Positions 10,806 to 20,215 are shown, numbered from the stretch's first letter. The stretch is 64,000 bases of DNA from Sphingobacteriales bacterium (GCA_016711295.1 JADJTE010000002.1:434001-498000); one strand, 5' to 3'. The notes: generated by a model from the letters alone, not told the origin. Made by a program: numbers and translations.

Positions 10806-10854
10806 CCCAACCGCCCATTGGTGCTACTACTAAGTGCATCAATGGGCGGTTGGG
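10806..10854 (+). terminator. Strong rho-independent terminator after the S41 pair
   Basis: Arms CCCAACCGCCCATTG (10806-10820) and CAATGGGCGGTTGGG (10840-10854) are perfect 15-bp complements, followed by CTTTTG. It closes the two-peptidase unit. Confidence 0.85.
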
Positions 10855-10973
10855 CTTTTGTCGTTCAGCATTTTCCGAAATATGCTCAGAATACAGCACG
10901 GTCTAATATATCCTTAAAACGGTTTGGGGCAAATCGGATATTTCCAGCTTACGACATTTTAAATTAATTCTGT

Positions 10974-11086
10974 GTAACTATTTAGCCTTATAGGGAGAAC
11001 TAATCGAATATGCTATGGTTTCGGGCATTATTAGATGGGTATTGCCCATTACCCCATACCCAAAACCCTATACCCTAAATAGTTAC
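10974..11086 (+). mobile_element. Rep-A element, copy 4
   Basis: 113 bp; ends GTAACTATTTAG and CTAAATAGTTAC are perfect 12-bp inverted repeats. Core GAATATGC and GGGCATTATTAGATGGGT conserved. No clear target duplication remains. Confidence 0.85.
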
Positions 11087-11153
11087 CATTGATTTTATTA
11101 TTCGCTCGAATAAAAAAAAACAGCAGAAATTTTTTTTAGTTCGGTATCCTACC

Positions 11154-11161
11154 TATATTTG
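11154..11161 (+). promoter_or_regulatory. Bacteroidota -7 box (TATATTTG)
   Basis: TATATTTG fits TAnnTTTG about 40 bp upstream of the small membrane ORF and DUF2024 gene. The -33 TTTG element is not clear. Confidence 0.4.
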
Positions 11162-11201
11162 CTGTCGATTTCAAAGTTCGGATACCGAATTATTTTTTTT
11201 C

Positions 11202-11338
11202 ATGACAAAAAAATCGATTTTAGGTCTTTTCCAAAAATTTGGCTTGGCGGGCTTCGCTTTTTTCTGCTGAAAGGGTTAGTATGGCTCGCAATTGGCGGAG
11301 CAGCTCTGCTTGGCATCACTTCTAAAAATAAATTATCT
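11202..11338 (+). pseudogene. Small membrane protein, apparent frameshift
   Basis: ATG at 11202 starts MTKKSILGLFQKFGLAGFAF; one base lost near 11265-11272 breaks the frame, and the next frame continues LLKGLVWLAIGGAALLG. Together they form a ~45-residue peptide with one or two hydrophobic helices. Function unknown. In the second frame there is no stop before the ATG of the DUF2024 gene, so a stop may also be hidden by an indel, or the two are read as one chain. Its place next to DUF2024, a MarR regulator and a metal ATPase suggests one operon, but this is inference. Confidence 0.5.
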
Positions 11339-11609
11339 ATGCAAACCAAAGTTTCGGTTTATGACACTTACGTCCCCAAAAAGCAGGGCGGCGTGATTGC
11401 ACTTCGACATCCTTGTAGATAGCAACGAAAAAGATTTGGAAAAAATCTATGGCTATGGCAGAGAATACCTCTTGTCGAAAGGGCAGGAGGGGCAGCCACT
11501 CACAGCAAAGGAATGTAGGTTTTGCCATGTCGAAAATGCCAAGGGCGCGATGGAAGACTCTATCCAGGCAAAAGGCTACTACATCATCGAAATGGAGGGG
11601 TGCAACTAA
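11339..11609 (+). CDS. DUF2024 family protein (apparent one-base insertion)
   Basis: A ~90-residue cytosolic protein of unknown role. The beginning VSVYDTYVPKKQGGV and the remainder MHFDILVDSNEKDLEKIYGY and ECRFCHVENAKGAMEDSIQA are hallmarks of DUF2024. The two parts are in different frames: GTGATTGCAC near 11392-11400 has one T more than is needed for GV-MHFDI. The CRFCH motif could bind a metal (inference). It sits 82 bp upstream of a MarR regulator on the same strand. Confidence 0.8.
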
Positions 11610-11691
11610 TTTTTTGCCGAAAATAAACAACCTGAATGACCATACGGGATATTAGGCTTGCGCTCTGCTGTCCCGTTGTTGTTTTGCGCCT

Positions 11692-12300
11692 ATGAACAAA
11701 AGCGTTTTCGACCCACAGTCCCAAATCGATAATTCCGATTTTAAGATTGTTGCCTCTCTCGAACGGTTGAGCGAGTGTTTCCGCGCATTGCTTTGGGAAA
11801 AAGCTAAGGTGTTGGGTGTCAGCCCAATACAAATACAAATTCTAATTTTTATCCATTTCCATAGCGGCGAAAAATGTAAGGTTGGCTACCTCGCCCAAGA
11901 GTTTTTGCTGACCAAAGCCACTGTTAGCGAGGCGGTGAAATTGCTCGAACAAAAGGGGTTTATCGAGCGGCAGACCGAAAAAACGGATAGGCGAAGCCAT
12001 ACCCTACACCTGACCGAAGCGGGCAAAGGGGCAGTTGTCCAAATCGCTGATTTTGCAAACCCAATGCTCGCCAGCCTCGCTAAAATTCCTTTTACTGAAA
12101 AAGGCGTTTTACTCGAACAACTGCTCAGCATAGTGGGTCAGTTGCAAGAGGTGGGCATTATTTCTATCCAAAGAATGTGTTTTGCGTGTCGTTTTTATCA
12201 GAGAAATGAAATGGATCATTTTTGCCATTTCATCGATAAACCCTTGAAAAACAGCGAATTGAGGTTGGATTGTGCAGAATTTGAAGCACGCTATGGCTAA
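11692..12300 (+). CDS. MarR family regulator with C-terminal cysteine cluster
   Basis: 202 residues. Residues ~25-150 form a winged-helix MarR domain: recognition region AQEFLLTKATVSEAVKLLEQ, wing ERQTEKTDRRSHTLHLTEAG. The last ~45 residues are unusual for MarR and hold MCFACRFYQ, HFCHFIDKPL and LDCAEFE, that is four Cys plus His in a compact cluster able to bind Zn or an Fe-S centre. It ends 4 bp inside the convergent Cd/Zn ATPase gene. A metal- or redox-sensing regulator of the DUF2024/ATPase neighbourhood is a reasonable inference; the ligand is unknown. Confidence 0.88.
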   Translation: MNKSVFDPQSQIDNSDFKIVASLERLSECFRALLWEKAKVLGVSPIQIQILIFIHFHSGEKCKVGYLAQEFLLTKATVSEAVKLLEQKGFIERQTEKTDRRSHTLHLTEAGKGAVVQIADFANPMLASLAKIPFTEKGVLLEQLLSIVGQLQEVGIISIQRMCFACRFYQRNEMDHFCHFIDKPLKNSELRLDCAEFEARYG

Positions 12301-14323
12301 AACTTCATGTTCTGAATCCTTACGGCATTCAGGATAGCCAAGAGTGCTACTCCTACATCGGCGAAAACGGCTTCCCACATGGTTGCCAAACCTCCTGCGC
12401 CCAATACCAGCACTAATGCTTTTACTGCAAAGGCTAAGATGATATTTTGCAGTACTATATTTTTAGTCGCTTTCCCAATTTTTATAGCCGTTGCAATTTT
12501 TGCGGGTTGGTCGTCCTGAATCACTACATCGGCGGTTTCGATAGCCGCGTCGCTGCCCATTGCGCCCATTGCGATACCCACATCGCTCAATGCCAAAACA
12601 GGAGCGTCGTTGATGCCATCGCCTACAAAAGCGACAATTTTAGTGGGGTCTTGCTTCAATGCCTCTACTTTTTCTACCTTGTTTTCGGGCAATAAATCGC
12701 CAAAGGCAGTGTCGATACCCAATGACTGAGCGACTTTTTGGGTGATTGAATCTTTATCACCACTGAGCATCACGGCTTGCGTCACTCCGTTTTTGTGCAT
12801 AGCTTTGATAGCTTCGGAGGCATCTGCCTTGATTTCGTCGGCGATGAGTACATAGCCAACATATTGCCCGTCAATAGCAATAACGACAATTGTTTCGACG
12901 ATAGCATCAATTTTTTTATCGTAGTCGATGTTTTCGCGCACCAAAAGTTTGGTATTGCCCACCAAAACCTGTTTTCCGCGAACCACGCCCTTCAAGCCGT
13001 GCCCCGCAATTTCTTCAATTTGGGCAGCTTCGCTATCGGAATTGGCATATTCGGTAATGGCTTTTGCGATGGGGTGAGTCGATTTACTTTCCATAGCAAT
13101 CAAGATTTGCATCATTTCTTCTTTGGACAAATCGCCCTTTGGAGGTGCAACGAAGCAAATCTCTTGCACTTTGAAAACGCCCTTGGTCAGCGTGCCCGTT
13201 TTGTCCATCACAACGGTATTGACTTGGGTCATTAATTCCAAATAATTCGACCCTTTAAACAGAATACCGTTGCGGCTTGCCGCGCCTATGCCCCCGAAAT
13301 AGCCCAGCGGAATAGAGATAACCAACGCACAAGGGCAGGAAATGACCAAAAATACCAAAGCGCGATACAACCAAGTGCTAAACACATAATCGGCGACCCA
13401 AAAATAGGGAATAATCACTAATGCCAATGCCAGAAAAAACACTATTGGCGTATAGATTTTGGCAAATTTGCGCATCATCAATTCTGTTTTGGCTTTTTTG
13501 GCTGTGGCATTTTGCACCAAATCAAAATACGCGCGAGCGAGCTATCGGCAAATTTTTTATTTACTTTTAACTCTATCACTTTATCTAAATTGAGCATACC
13601 CGCCAAAACTTGTTCGCCTTGGTATATCGTTTTGGGTTTGCTTTCGCCCGTCAGAGCGGCGGTATTAAAGCTGCTATTTTCGCTCAACATTTCGCCGTCT
13701 AAGGGCACTTTTTCGCCCGCTTTTATTTGGATAATATCGCCTATTTCGGCATTTTCGGGTTTTTCTTTGACAAAATTGCCTCCTCGCAGGACAAAAGCAG
13801 TATCGGGGCGCACATCGAGCAGAGCCTTAATATTGCCCTTTGCCCGATTGACCGCAGCACTTTGGAACAGCTCGCCAATGCTATAGAACAACATCACAGC
13901 AACGCCTTCGGGGTATTCGCCGAGCGCGAAAGCACCCATAGTGGCTACGCACATCAAGGTAAATTCGGTAAAAAAATCGCCTTTTTTCAAAGTCTCGAAT
14001 GCCTCTCTGATAACGGGCAGCCCAACGGGAAAATAGGCAAGACCATACCAAGCCAAACGGATATATCCCTGAAAAAAGTCTTGTTTGATGTAATTATCCA
14101 ATAAAATGCCAATAACTAACATCGCAAAACTAATCATGGCGGGCAAATATTGTTGCCATACCGCCTCGTGATTGTGGTTGTGTCCGTCCTCGTGGCTGTG
14201 TGAGCCGTCTCTCAAGGTGTTGGGGTTATTTGCGTGGGTATTGGTTTCTACTTCTGATGAGCAGCAACCCATTTTACACGGTGCGTTGTAGGTCCGGTTA
14301 TGGCTTTTGCCTGTATTATTCAT
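12297..14323 (-). CDS. Cd2+/Zn2+-exporting P1B-type ATPase (one apparent frameshift)
   Basis: About 675 residues, CadA/ZntA-like. A short N-terminal metal-binding region holds CKMGCCSS and a His-rich HSHEDGHNHNHE stretch rather than a full HMA domain. Further on are the TGES actuator motif (AALTGESKPK), membrane motif SCPCALVISIP (CPC, typical of Cd/Zn/Pb pumps), phosphorylation site DKTGTLTKG and hinge GDGINDAPVLALSDVGIAMG. It pumps divalent heavy metals out of the cytoplasm. The frame breaks near 13510: TTGATTTGG needs another G to read ILDLVQNATAKKAK. It is convergent with the Cys-rich MarR regulator and overlaps it by 4 bp. Confidence 0.9.
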
Positions 14324-14438
14324 AAAGATAGTGTTGTTGATACTTATATTTGTTGATGGCTATGTCCCGCATTTTTTGATAGAATAAAAAAATCGGCGCA
14401 CATTTTTACATTAAAACGAAAATCATATAAATAGAACA

Positions 14439-14478
14439 CCACGAATGTGCGAATATTTTTTTATTCGTGCATTCGTGG
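14439..14478. repeat. REP-like hairpin
   Basis: CCACGAATGTGCGAATA (14439-14455) and TATTCGTGCATTCGTGG (14462-14478) pair over 17 bp with two mismatches and a short T loop. Similar ATTCGTG sequence occurs at 50927-50955 without its other arm. It may be a dispersed repeat or a transcription terminator. Confidence 0.6.
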
Positions 14479-14540
14479 CTAAAAAAATGTAAATTGGTAT
14501 TGCGCAACTACTATATTTTTCTCGGCATTGCAGGGGTTCT

Positions 14541-14585
14541 GGCACATTTGCGTCTCTTTGAGCGAAGAAAAAATGCAAATGCGCC
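14541..14585 (-). terminator. Stem-loop downstream of the coiled-coil gene
   Basis: GGCACATTTGC (14541-14551) pairs with GCAAATGCGCC (14575-14585) with one mismatch. It lies 20 bp past the stop of the gene at 14605, but no long T-tract follows, so terminator function is uncertain. Confidence 0.35.
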
Positions 14586-14604
14586 TTTACTTGTCTTGTC
14601 GTGT

Positions 14605-15624
14605 TTATTTGAGTTGTACGTTATTAGAACCAATCAGATACCCGTCGTGATAGACTTCGGCGGTATAAACGCCTTCGTCGAATGGGTTGTTTTGTTCCCA
14701 ATACATACAATGGTTTTCTTTTTGGTTGCTGAACGAAAAGATTTCTTTTTTGGTATACTGCATCTCCTCGCCCGTTTGTGCATTGGTGAACACACCCGAC
14801 CCAAGTGCTTGAATGGCTAAAATTTCGCCTTTCGGACTCATCATACGAAGCAAAATTTCTTTATTGCCCGGTTTAGCAACGGCATTGGGCAATATATCGA
14901 AGCAGATTTTGAGTTTCTGTACTCGCTTGTTATTGTCGGTGCTAACTTCTTTGCCGCTTTTGCGGGTTTTGATGCCCGTAGCGGTAATATTGGTAGCAAT
15001 CATCACCGAGGCGCGATTGACTTGGCCGGTCAAAATTTCCTTTTGGGTGTTCAGTTCGTCGCGTTGGCGAGTAACATTTTCTTTTTCGGACGTAAGCGAT
15101 GCTTTTTCGGTACTCAACCGCCCGATACTATCGGTTTGTTGGGCAATTGTTTGGGATTTGCTGGCTACGTCGCTTTTAAGTCCCGTATTTTCGCCCGTCA
15201 ATTGTTGGTTGGCATAGCGCAATTGTGATATTTGTTGTTCATAGCCTTTGAGAGAGGTTTTTAGGTTTTCTATCATGGTTCTGGCAGCCGACAAATCGCC
15301 TTTAGAAGCATTGCTTTTGCTCAATAATTTTTGGATTTCGTTCTTTTTGGTTTCCAATTCTAACTGTATTTGAGCAAGGGTAGTGTCGGTAGCGGCTTTG
15401 TCTGTTTTTAGTGTTTCGAGGGCTTGCACGGCTGTGTCGTATTCGGCTTGCAACTGTGCTTTTTCGCCTTCTAAGGTAGTTACGGTTTCTTTGTTTGCTT
15501 TGCGCATCGACAAGTTGTTAAACAACAAAATACCGTTGATAAGCAGTAAAATGCCGATTAATGCCAAGTAAATCGGCTTTTTAGAGTTGCCTTCGCTGGG
15601 GGTGTTATAATAATTTTCGCTCAT
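14605..15624 (-). CDS. Membrane-anchored periplasmic coiled-coil protein, function unknown
   Basis: 339 residues: a ~18-residue cytosolic head, one membrane helix (PIYLALIGILLLINGILLF), a long heptad-rich coiled coil (about 45-210, e.g. TTLEGEKAQLQAEYDTAVQA) and a ~120-residue C-terminal beta-rich domain (KLKICFDILPNAVAKPGNKE, ending YLIGSNNVQLK). Such proteins are common in Bacteroidota and often mislabelled as SMC-like. It probably sits in the inner membrane with the coil and beta domain in the periplasm. No operon partner is visible. Confidence 0.85.
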   Translation of the reverse strand: MSENYYNTPSEGNSKKPIYLALIGILLLINGILLFNNLSMRKANKETVTTLEGEKAQLQAEYDTAVQALETLKTDKAATDTTLAQIQLELETKKNEIQKLLSKSNASKGDLSAARTMIENLKTSLKGYEQQISQLRYANQQLTGENTGLKSDVASKSQTIAQQTDSIGRLSTEKASLTSEKENVTRQRDELNTQKEILTGQVNRASVMIATNITATGIKTRKSGKEVSTDNNKRVQKLKICFDILPNAVAKPGNKEILLRMMSPKGEILAIQALGSGVFTNAQTGEEMQYTKKEIFSFSNQKENHCMYWEQNNPFDEGVYTAEVYHDGYLIGSNNVQLK

Positions 15625-15939
15625 AGCGGTAAAAATGGTGAAGTATTAAGAATTAATGGGTAAAAGTAAGGTCTTTTTGTGAGATGTGCATAACATAGCG
15701 GTAAATAATGAAATAAACATGACGGCAAAGCCCAATAATTGCTCAAAATGGCGTGTGCAAGGTGTGTGCGGGGCTGATGTTTATAGCAATAGACCGATAG
15801 CCCTCGGATTATTCATGGTTATTATTCGTATATTGTTCAAAAATAACGATCATTTTATTTGCTTATTGATTAATATTTTTAATTTAATAAATTATATCAT
15901 CTGTTTGTTTCGCAATACATTAACAAAATTATCCGCACC
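15625..15939. other. Intergenic stretch with no recognisable gene
   Basis: AT-rich sequence upstream of the coiled-coil gene (minus strand) leading into the Rep-A/Rep-C composite. I see no ORF or RNA gene that I can support. Confidence 0.5.
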
Positions 15940-16236
15940 GCAACTATTTAGTTTTGTAGGAACAGCCCGTAAGAATAGCTATTTCTAATCGAATATGCGA
16001 CGATGTCAGGCATTATTAGATCAGCAATTCCCGCTTTAAATAATTTACGCTATATAATACGCTGAAAATGAACGATTTAATTTTATTGATAAAACTGTAA
16101 TAAAAAATTTATAATTTTATAACTCGCTTGCTATTAGCAGAATACGAATTGTTAAATTTTAATACCGAAAGTTGCTGTTATTAGATAGATATAGCCCATT
16201 ACCCCATGCCCAAAACCCTGTACCCTAAACAGTTAC
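15940..16236 (+). mobile_element. Rep-A element, copy 5, interrupted by Rep-C, with 8-bp target duplication
   Basis: Ends GCAACTATTTAG and CTAAACAGTTAC. Exact direct repeats TCCGCACC flank it at 15932-15939 and 16237-16244. Without the 156-bp insert at 16022-16177 plus one copy of its duplication, the remaining element is about 132 bp, close to the family length. This copy belongs to the longer subtype that carries AAGAATAGCTATTTCTAATC. Confidence 0.92.
16022..16177. mobile_element. Rep-C: small inverted-repeat element nested in Rep-A
   Basis: 156 bp starting CAGCAATTCCCGC and ending CGAAAGTTGCTG, imperfect inverted ends (first 6 bp perfect, about two thirds match over 24 bp). Direct repeats TTATTAGAT lie at 16013-16021 and 16178-16186; this 9-bp string occurs once in other Rep-A copies, so it is a target duplication. 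The interior is very AT-rich and non-coding. Confidence 0.85.
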
Positions 16237-16316
16237 TCCGCACCCTATGAATTATGGGCAATTGTGTTTTATGGCAACAAAAAACGCATTTTTGGCGTTA
16301 TTATTGCGCCTTTGCT

Positions 16317-16324
16317 TATCTTTG
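16317..16324 (+). promoter_or_regulatory. Bacteroidota -7 box (TATCTTTG) of the CAP lipoprotein gene
   Basis: TATCTTTG matches TAnnTTTG 50 bp upstream of the ATG at 16374; a TTTGG at about 16291 could be the -33 element. Confidence 0.6.
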
Positions 16325-16373
16325 AGCAATTTTTTAGCCTTATCTATTTACTCACTCCTAATAGCTAATTGCG

Positions 16374-17030
16374 ATGAAACTCCGTATTTTCTTATTCTCG
16401 ACCGCCGTATTGTGTGTAGCTTTGAGTTTTATTTTCTGCTGCTCGCCCCACCAAGCCACCTTGCCCACTGCCGACGAGGTTTCGGACGTAGAGGAACAGC
16501 ACAACGAGGCTACGACCACAATAGCTGCTACTGCCGCTTCGACCATCGACCCACAAAATTTTGATGCCGACTTATTAGCGTCATTGGTTTCGGACAAAAT
16601 CAATGAATTGCGCCGCACCAAAACGCGATGCCCACTCCTGCGCTCTAACGATATTTTAGCCGCCGCCGCCAACGAACAAAGCCGTTATGTAACACAAAGA
16701 GGCGACCTGACCCACGAGCAAACAGGCAGTGCCAACCGCAACAAGCGTACCGTCCTCGACCGCGTGCACCTATACGGGGGTACATTTACGCCCGTAGGCG
16801 AAAATCTATTGTTTCAGGGCTTCAAACGCCGCGTCTATGACGACGGCAGAGAAATTATCCTATACCCCAGCTACGACGAAATGGCAAAACAAATGGTCAG
16901 AGGTTGGCAAAACTCAAAACCACACTATGCCAATATTATCGAGTGCGACTTTAATCTCAGCGGTGTAGCGGTGATATATAGCGCGAAAAAGAATGGCATC
17001 TTTGCCGCGCAAGTATTTGGCGGCAATTAA
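16374..17030 (+). CDS. CAP (SCP/PR1) superfamily lipoprotein
   Basis: 218 residues. A signal sequence (LFSTAVLCVALSFIFCC) ends in Cys that could be lipidated. After a Thr/Ala-rich linker (about 30-65) comes a CAP domain: VSDKINELRRTKTRCPLL, the His of DLTHEQTGS, GENLLFQGF and the conserved closing segment KPHYANIIECDFNLSGVAV. CAP proteins are secreted or outer-membrane attached; in bacteria their activities are poorly known. It may be co-transcribed with the membrane protein that begins 15 bp downstream. Confidence 0.85.
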   Translation: MKLRIFLFSTAVLCVALSFIFCCSPHQATLPTADEVSDVEEQHNEATTTIAATAASTIDPQNFDADLLASLVSDKINELRRTKTRCPLLRSNDILAAAANEQSRYVTQRGDLTHEQTGSANRNKRTVLDRVHLYGGTFTPVGENLLFQGFKRRVYDDGREIILYPSYDEMAKQMVRGWQNSKPHYANIIECDFNLSGVAVIYSAKKNGIFAAQVFGGN

Positions 17031-17045
17031 GCAAGCACCTAAGCT

Positions 17046-17972
17046 ATGCAGTATAACGAACAAGAACTACCACAACAACTCATCGTTTGGCGGCGCAACC
17101 CCAATGCTACGCATATATACGACGTGATACTAAACGACCTAAGCGCATTTAAGCACAGCTACGACCGTTTAGAGTGCCACGTAGTTATATATCCGTATAG
17201 CCGACAAATAACAGCAAATCAATTTCATATATATCCATACGAAGAGTATATAAAGGATATTAGCACGGGCAGAAAATCGGCTTACCAGCGTATCGACGAG
17301 CAAACCAACCGCGCCTTTGGCATCGCTTTGGGTGTGCTTATTGTGGCTATTGTTGCTTATTGGCAGCCGAGTAATATTTTTTCGGTCGATTCGCTCGTAT
17401 CTGTTTTCGGGGCATACGTGTTGGGCAAAGAATTGTGGCGCGACATAGAACGGTGGCTCGTGCAACTGACCCAACGCAGGCAATGGCGATTTCAAGAACT
17501 ATACTACCGCTATGCCTTAGACCAATATACGACCCTGACCAACTATGCCTACCTCGCCAAACGCCGCCGCTACGGTAGAGAGCAAGTATTGCCCGAACGC
17601 ATGGATATGATAGAACACAGCAACTCGCAAACCGTGCGCCTTTGTTTCGACCTGCATCGCTGGGCAGAATTGGCAGATAATAATGTACACTTATTCTCGG
17701 TGCATTTTGATGAAACGCATGCCGCCCAACACGCCACAGAAGGCGGTATGCTGGGGCTTAAACTGAGTTTTAATCGCCGCCGCTGGTCGCATACGGCTTG
17801 CTTCGAGCTATTTCAGTCGGCAGACGGGCAGGAAATGGGCTGCCTCGACGAGCAAGGCAAATGGCATACGCGCCGCGTTTTTTATCGCCATACCCATTTG
17901 TGGGGGCGTTGGAAATGGTTTGCCCGAAGCGGCGTATCGACCAAAGAAGCCATATTGATAACACAAGAATAA
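17046..17972 (+). CDS. Hypothetical protein with two central membrane helices
   Basis: 308 residues, no family recognised. Residues ~1-85 are soluble; two hydrophobic segments follow (AFGIALGVLIVAIVAYW and NIFSVDSLVSVFGAYVLG); the C-terminal ~180 residues are soluble, rich in Arg/Trp and Tyr (LTQRRQWRFQELYYRYALDQ). Both soluble parts probably face the cytoplasm. It follows the CAP lipoprotein gene by 15 bp, so the two are likely one operon, but this does not reveal the function. Confidence 0.75.
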   Translation: MQYNEQELPQQLIVWRRNPNATHIYDVILNDLSAFKHSYDRLECHVVIYPYSRQITANQFHIYPYEEYIKDISTGRKSAYQRIDEQTNRAFGIALGVLIVAIVAYWQPSNIFSVDSLVSVFGAYVLGKELWRDIERWLVQLTQRRQWRFQELYYRYALDQYTTLTNYAYLAKRRRYGREQVLPERMDMIEHSNSQTVRLCFDLHRWAELADNNVHLFSVHFDETHAAQHATEGGMLGLKLSFNRRRWSHTACFELFQSADGQEMGCLDEQGKWHTRRVFYRHTHLWGRWKWFARSGVSTKEAILITQE

Positions 17973-18364
17973 GCCATTGTTGCTAAGAACTACAGGGCTA
18001 CCCTTGCAGCACCCATAACCCAATTATCTCTGTCTCTCCAAAATAACCCAACTATCTATTGGTCTGATTTTTTGTTTTGAGTATTAATTTTGCCTGCCGT
18101 GGATACATTTCCAAGCGTTAGATAATTGAGATATTAGTTCAAAACTCCCCCTACCCCCCTCAAAGAGGGGAATTTATACAAGATATAATTCCATGATTAT
18201 CAATAGTTTATGATAAGATAAAAAAAATACTTAATGTATATTATCTTTAAAAGACCGCAGACATATTACATCGGTAATATCTAATAGACACAAGCCTGAG
18301 AATGCCGTAGGCACGAAACTCGTGTAAGGTAAGTGTATAAAACTAAAAATCAAACCATCTCTAT
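17973..18364. other. Intergenic region with one C-rich/G-rich palindrome
   Basis: No gene seen. The palindromic repeat unit at 18144-18176 is a member of the same family that occurs within coding sequence at 21.5-23.1 kb. The rest is AT-rich leader of the DUF2279 gene. Confidence 0.6.
18144..18176 (+). repeat. C/G-rich palindromic repeat (Pal), intergenic copy
   Basis: ACTCCCCCTACCCCCCTC then AAAGAGGGGAATTTA; the CCCCTC/GAGGGG arms pair around AAA. Same unit as at 21517-21550, 21958-22056 and 23004-23119. Confidence 0.8.
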
Positions 18365-19396
18365 ATGCCCAAGCACCGCTACTACTTGTTTGCCCAATGG
18401 CTGTGCGTATGGATAGGGCTACTTTTGTCAGGGGACTGCCGCACTATGGGCACAAACGGCAACACTTGTGCCCGACACATTGCCCGCAGCGACAAATCGA
18501 CCGCAAAACCGCGCTTGGGCTGTTGGCAGATAGCCGACCAAGCCCACCGAGGCAGAATTATAGGTGCGACCGCGACGGCTGTAGGCGGCTATGGCATTAC
18601 CTTAGCTTTGCTAAACCAAACATGGTATTCGCAATACGAGCGCGTCCCTTTCCATTTCTTCGACGACAACGCAGGCTGGTTGCAGATAGATAAGGTAGGG
18701 CATGCTTGGACGGCTTATATCGAAAGCTACTATACCGCCGAATTGTATCGCTGGGCGGGTGTGCCTCATCGACCGTCGGCTTGGATTGGCGCAGGGGCGG
18801 GCTTTTTGTTTCAAGCAGGTTTAGAAACATTAGACGGATTTTCGGAGGGTTGGGGTGCTTCGGTGGGCGACGTGGCTGCCAATACCGCAGGGGCTTTGCT
18901 CATGGCAGGGCAAATGGCGGCTTGGAACGAACAGCGAATATGGCTCAAATTTTCAGCAAAGCACCAAGATTATTCCCAACTACCGCCCGAAGTACAAGCC
19001 CGCGCCAAAAATTTATACGGCAGCACCCTGCCCGAACGCATGTTGAAAGATTATAACGGGCAAAGCTATTGGCTGTCGGTCAATCCATCGGCATTTATGC
19101 CTTCCAAAACGCGATTTCCTAAATGGCTCAATATAGCGGTGGGATATGGGGCGGGCGGTATGCTGGGCGCAGAGCGCAATCGGTGGGAACTGCCCGACGG
19201 CACTATGTACGACTATACGCAATGGCAAAGATATAGGCAATATTATTTGTCCGTAGATATAGACCTGACGCGCCTGCCCATACGGTCGCGATTTTGGCGC
19301 ACCGCCTTGGGTATGCTCAATATCATCAAAATTCCCGCACCCGCCTTAGAATACAACAGCAAAGGCGAGTGGAAACTACACGCCTTGTATTGGTAG
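18365..19396 (+). CDS. DUF2279 family protein
   Basis: 343 residues with an N-terminal hydrophobic export signal (FAQWLCVWIGLLLSG). The centre carries the DUF2279 pattern: FHFFDDNAGWLQIDKVGHAW, then GAGAGFLFQAGLETLDGFSE and GWGASVGDVAANTAGALLM, where conserved His, Asp and Glu residues could form a catalytic or metal site. The second half is a Tyr/Trp-rich periplasmic or outer-membrane domain (TMYDYTQWQRYRQYYLSVDI). DUF2279 proteins are predicted periplasmic lipoproteins or membrane proteins of unknown function. Convergent with truA, with no clear terminator between them. Confidence 0.82.
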   Translation: MPKHRYYLFAQWLCVWIGLLLSGDCRTMGTNGNTCARHIARSDKSTAKPRLGCWQIADQAHRGRIIGATATAVGGYGITLALLNQTWYSQYERVPFHFFDDNAGWLQIDKVGHAWTAYIESYYTAELYRWAGVPHRPSAWIGAGAGFLFQAGLETLDGFSEGWGASVGDVAANTAGALLMAGQMAAWNEQRIWLKFSAKHQDYSQLPPEVQARAKNLYGSTLPERMLKDYNGQSYWLSVNPSAFMPSKTRFPKWLNIAVGYGAGGMLGAERNRWELPDGTMYDYTQWQRYRQYYLSVDIDLTRLPIRSRFWRTALGMLNIIKIPAPALEYNSKGEWKLHALYW

Positions 19397-19441
19397 TGGT
19401 TTGGTTTTCTAAAAACACGCAATTCTGCTGCGCAATATCAA

Positions 19442-20210
19442 TTATAAATAAGGATAACGCACTTCTGCCAAAAACAAGCCTTGCGGCGGGGCAGAAATAT
19501 TGAGTTTGGCAAACCTAAATTGGTGATTATTGAGGGTTTGCTCCCATTCGTCGAGCGATATTTTGCCCTTGCCCACCATCAGCAGGGCACCTACGATAAG
19601 CCGAATCATGCCGCGCAAGAATCGGTTAGCAGCTATATGCAGGACTAAGGTTTGGGCGGCGGGGTGGTAGTGTAGGGTGCTATCAAAAATTTGGCAGAGC
19701 GTAGTTTTTGCGCCACCACCTTGTTTTGCAAAACATCGGAAAATCGTTGTATTGCATGAGCATAGCGGCGGCTTGCTGCATGGCGGCTATGTCTAAGGGT
19801 AGCCAAGCATAATAATAGCTATGCGCATCGCAAAAAGGGTTTTTTTCGAAGTGGATATAATAATTGTAGGCGCGATAAACAGCATCAAAACGCGCGTGGG
19901 CATTGGGTGGCACATCGGCAATAAGACGTTTGACCGCTATGTTTTTATCCAAAATGCGATTGATTTTGAACAAAAATTCGGTGTTGTCGGCAATAGTGGG
20001 TGCGTCAAAATGTACGTAGTATTGCGCCGCATGTACGCCCGCATCGGTGCGCCCACAACCAACCGTTGCGATGGGCTGCCGAAACAATTTGTGCAGTGCC
20101 GAGTCTAATACTGCCTGTACCGACAAGCCGTTTTGCTGAACTTGCCAGCCACAATAAGGCGTGCCGTCGTAGGCTATTTCGATGAAATAGCGTTGTGTGG
20201 GATTGTCCAT
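19442..20210 (-). CDS. truA: tRNA pseudouridine38-40 synthase (apparent one-base insertion)
   Basis: Makes pseudouridine at tRNA positions 38-40. The start MDNPTQRYFIEIAYDGTPYC and CGRTDAGVHAAQYYVHF carry the TruA signature with the catalytic Asp in GRTDAGVHA. After FPMFCK the frame breaks: the A-run near 19728-19732 has one A too many; removing it gives CKQGGGAKTTLCQIFDS and then RFLRGMIRLIVGALLMVGKG, ending at the stop 19442. Total ~256 residues, the normal length. It starts 5 bp downstream of the CHAT-TIR stop on the same strand, so the two may share a transcript. Confidence 0.9.
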
Positions 20211-20215
20211 AGGTC

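Noticed and set aside
12447..13235. Long plus-strand frames across the metal ATPase gene
   Set aside because: They are antisense shadows of the P-type ATPase, whose motifs (CPC, DKTG, GDGIND) are all on the minus strand.
15686..15988. 100-residue plus-strand frame upstream of the Rep-A/Rep-C composite
   Set aside because: Runs into the Rep-A element, has AT-driven composition and no recognisable features.
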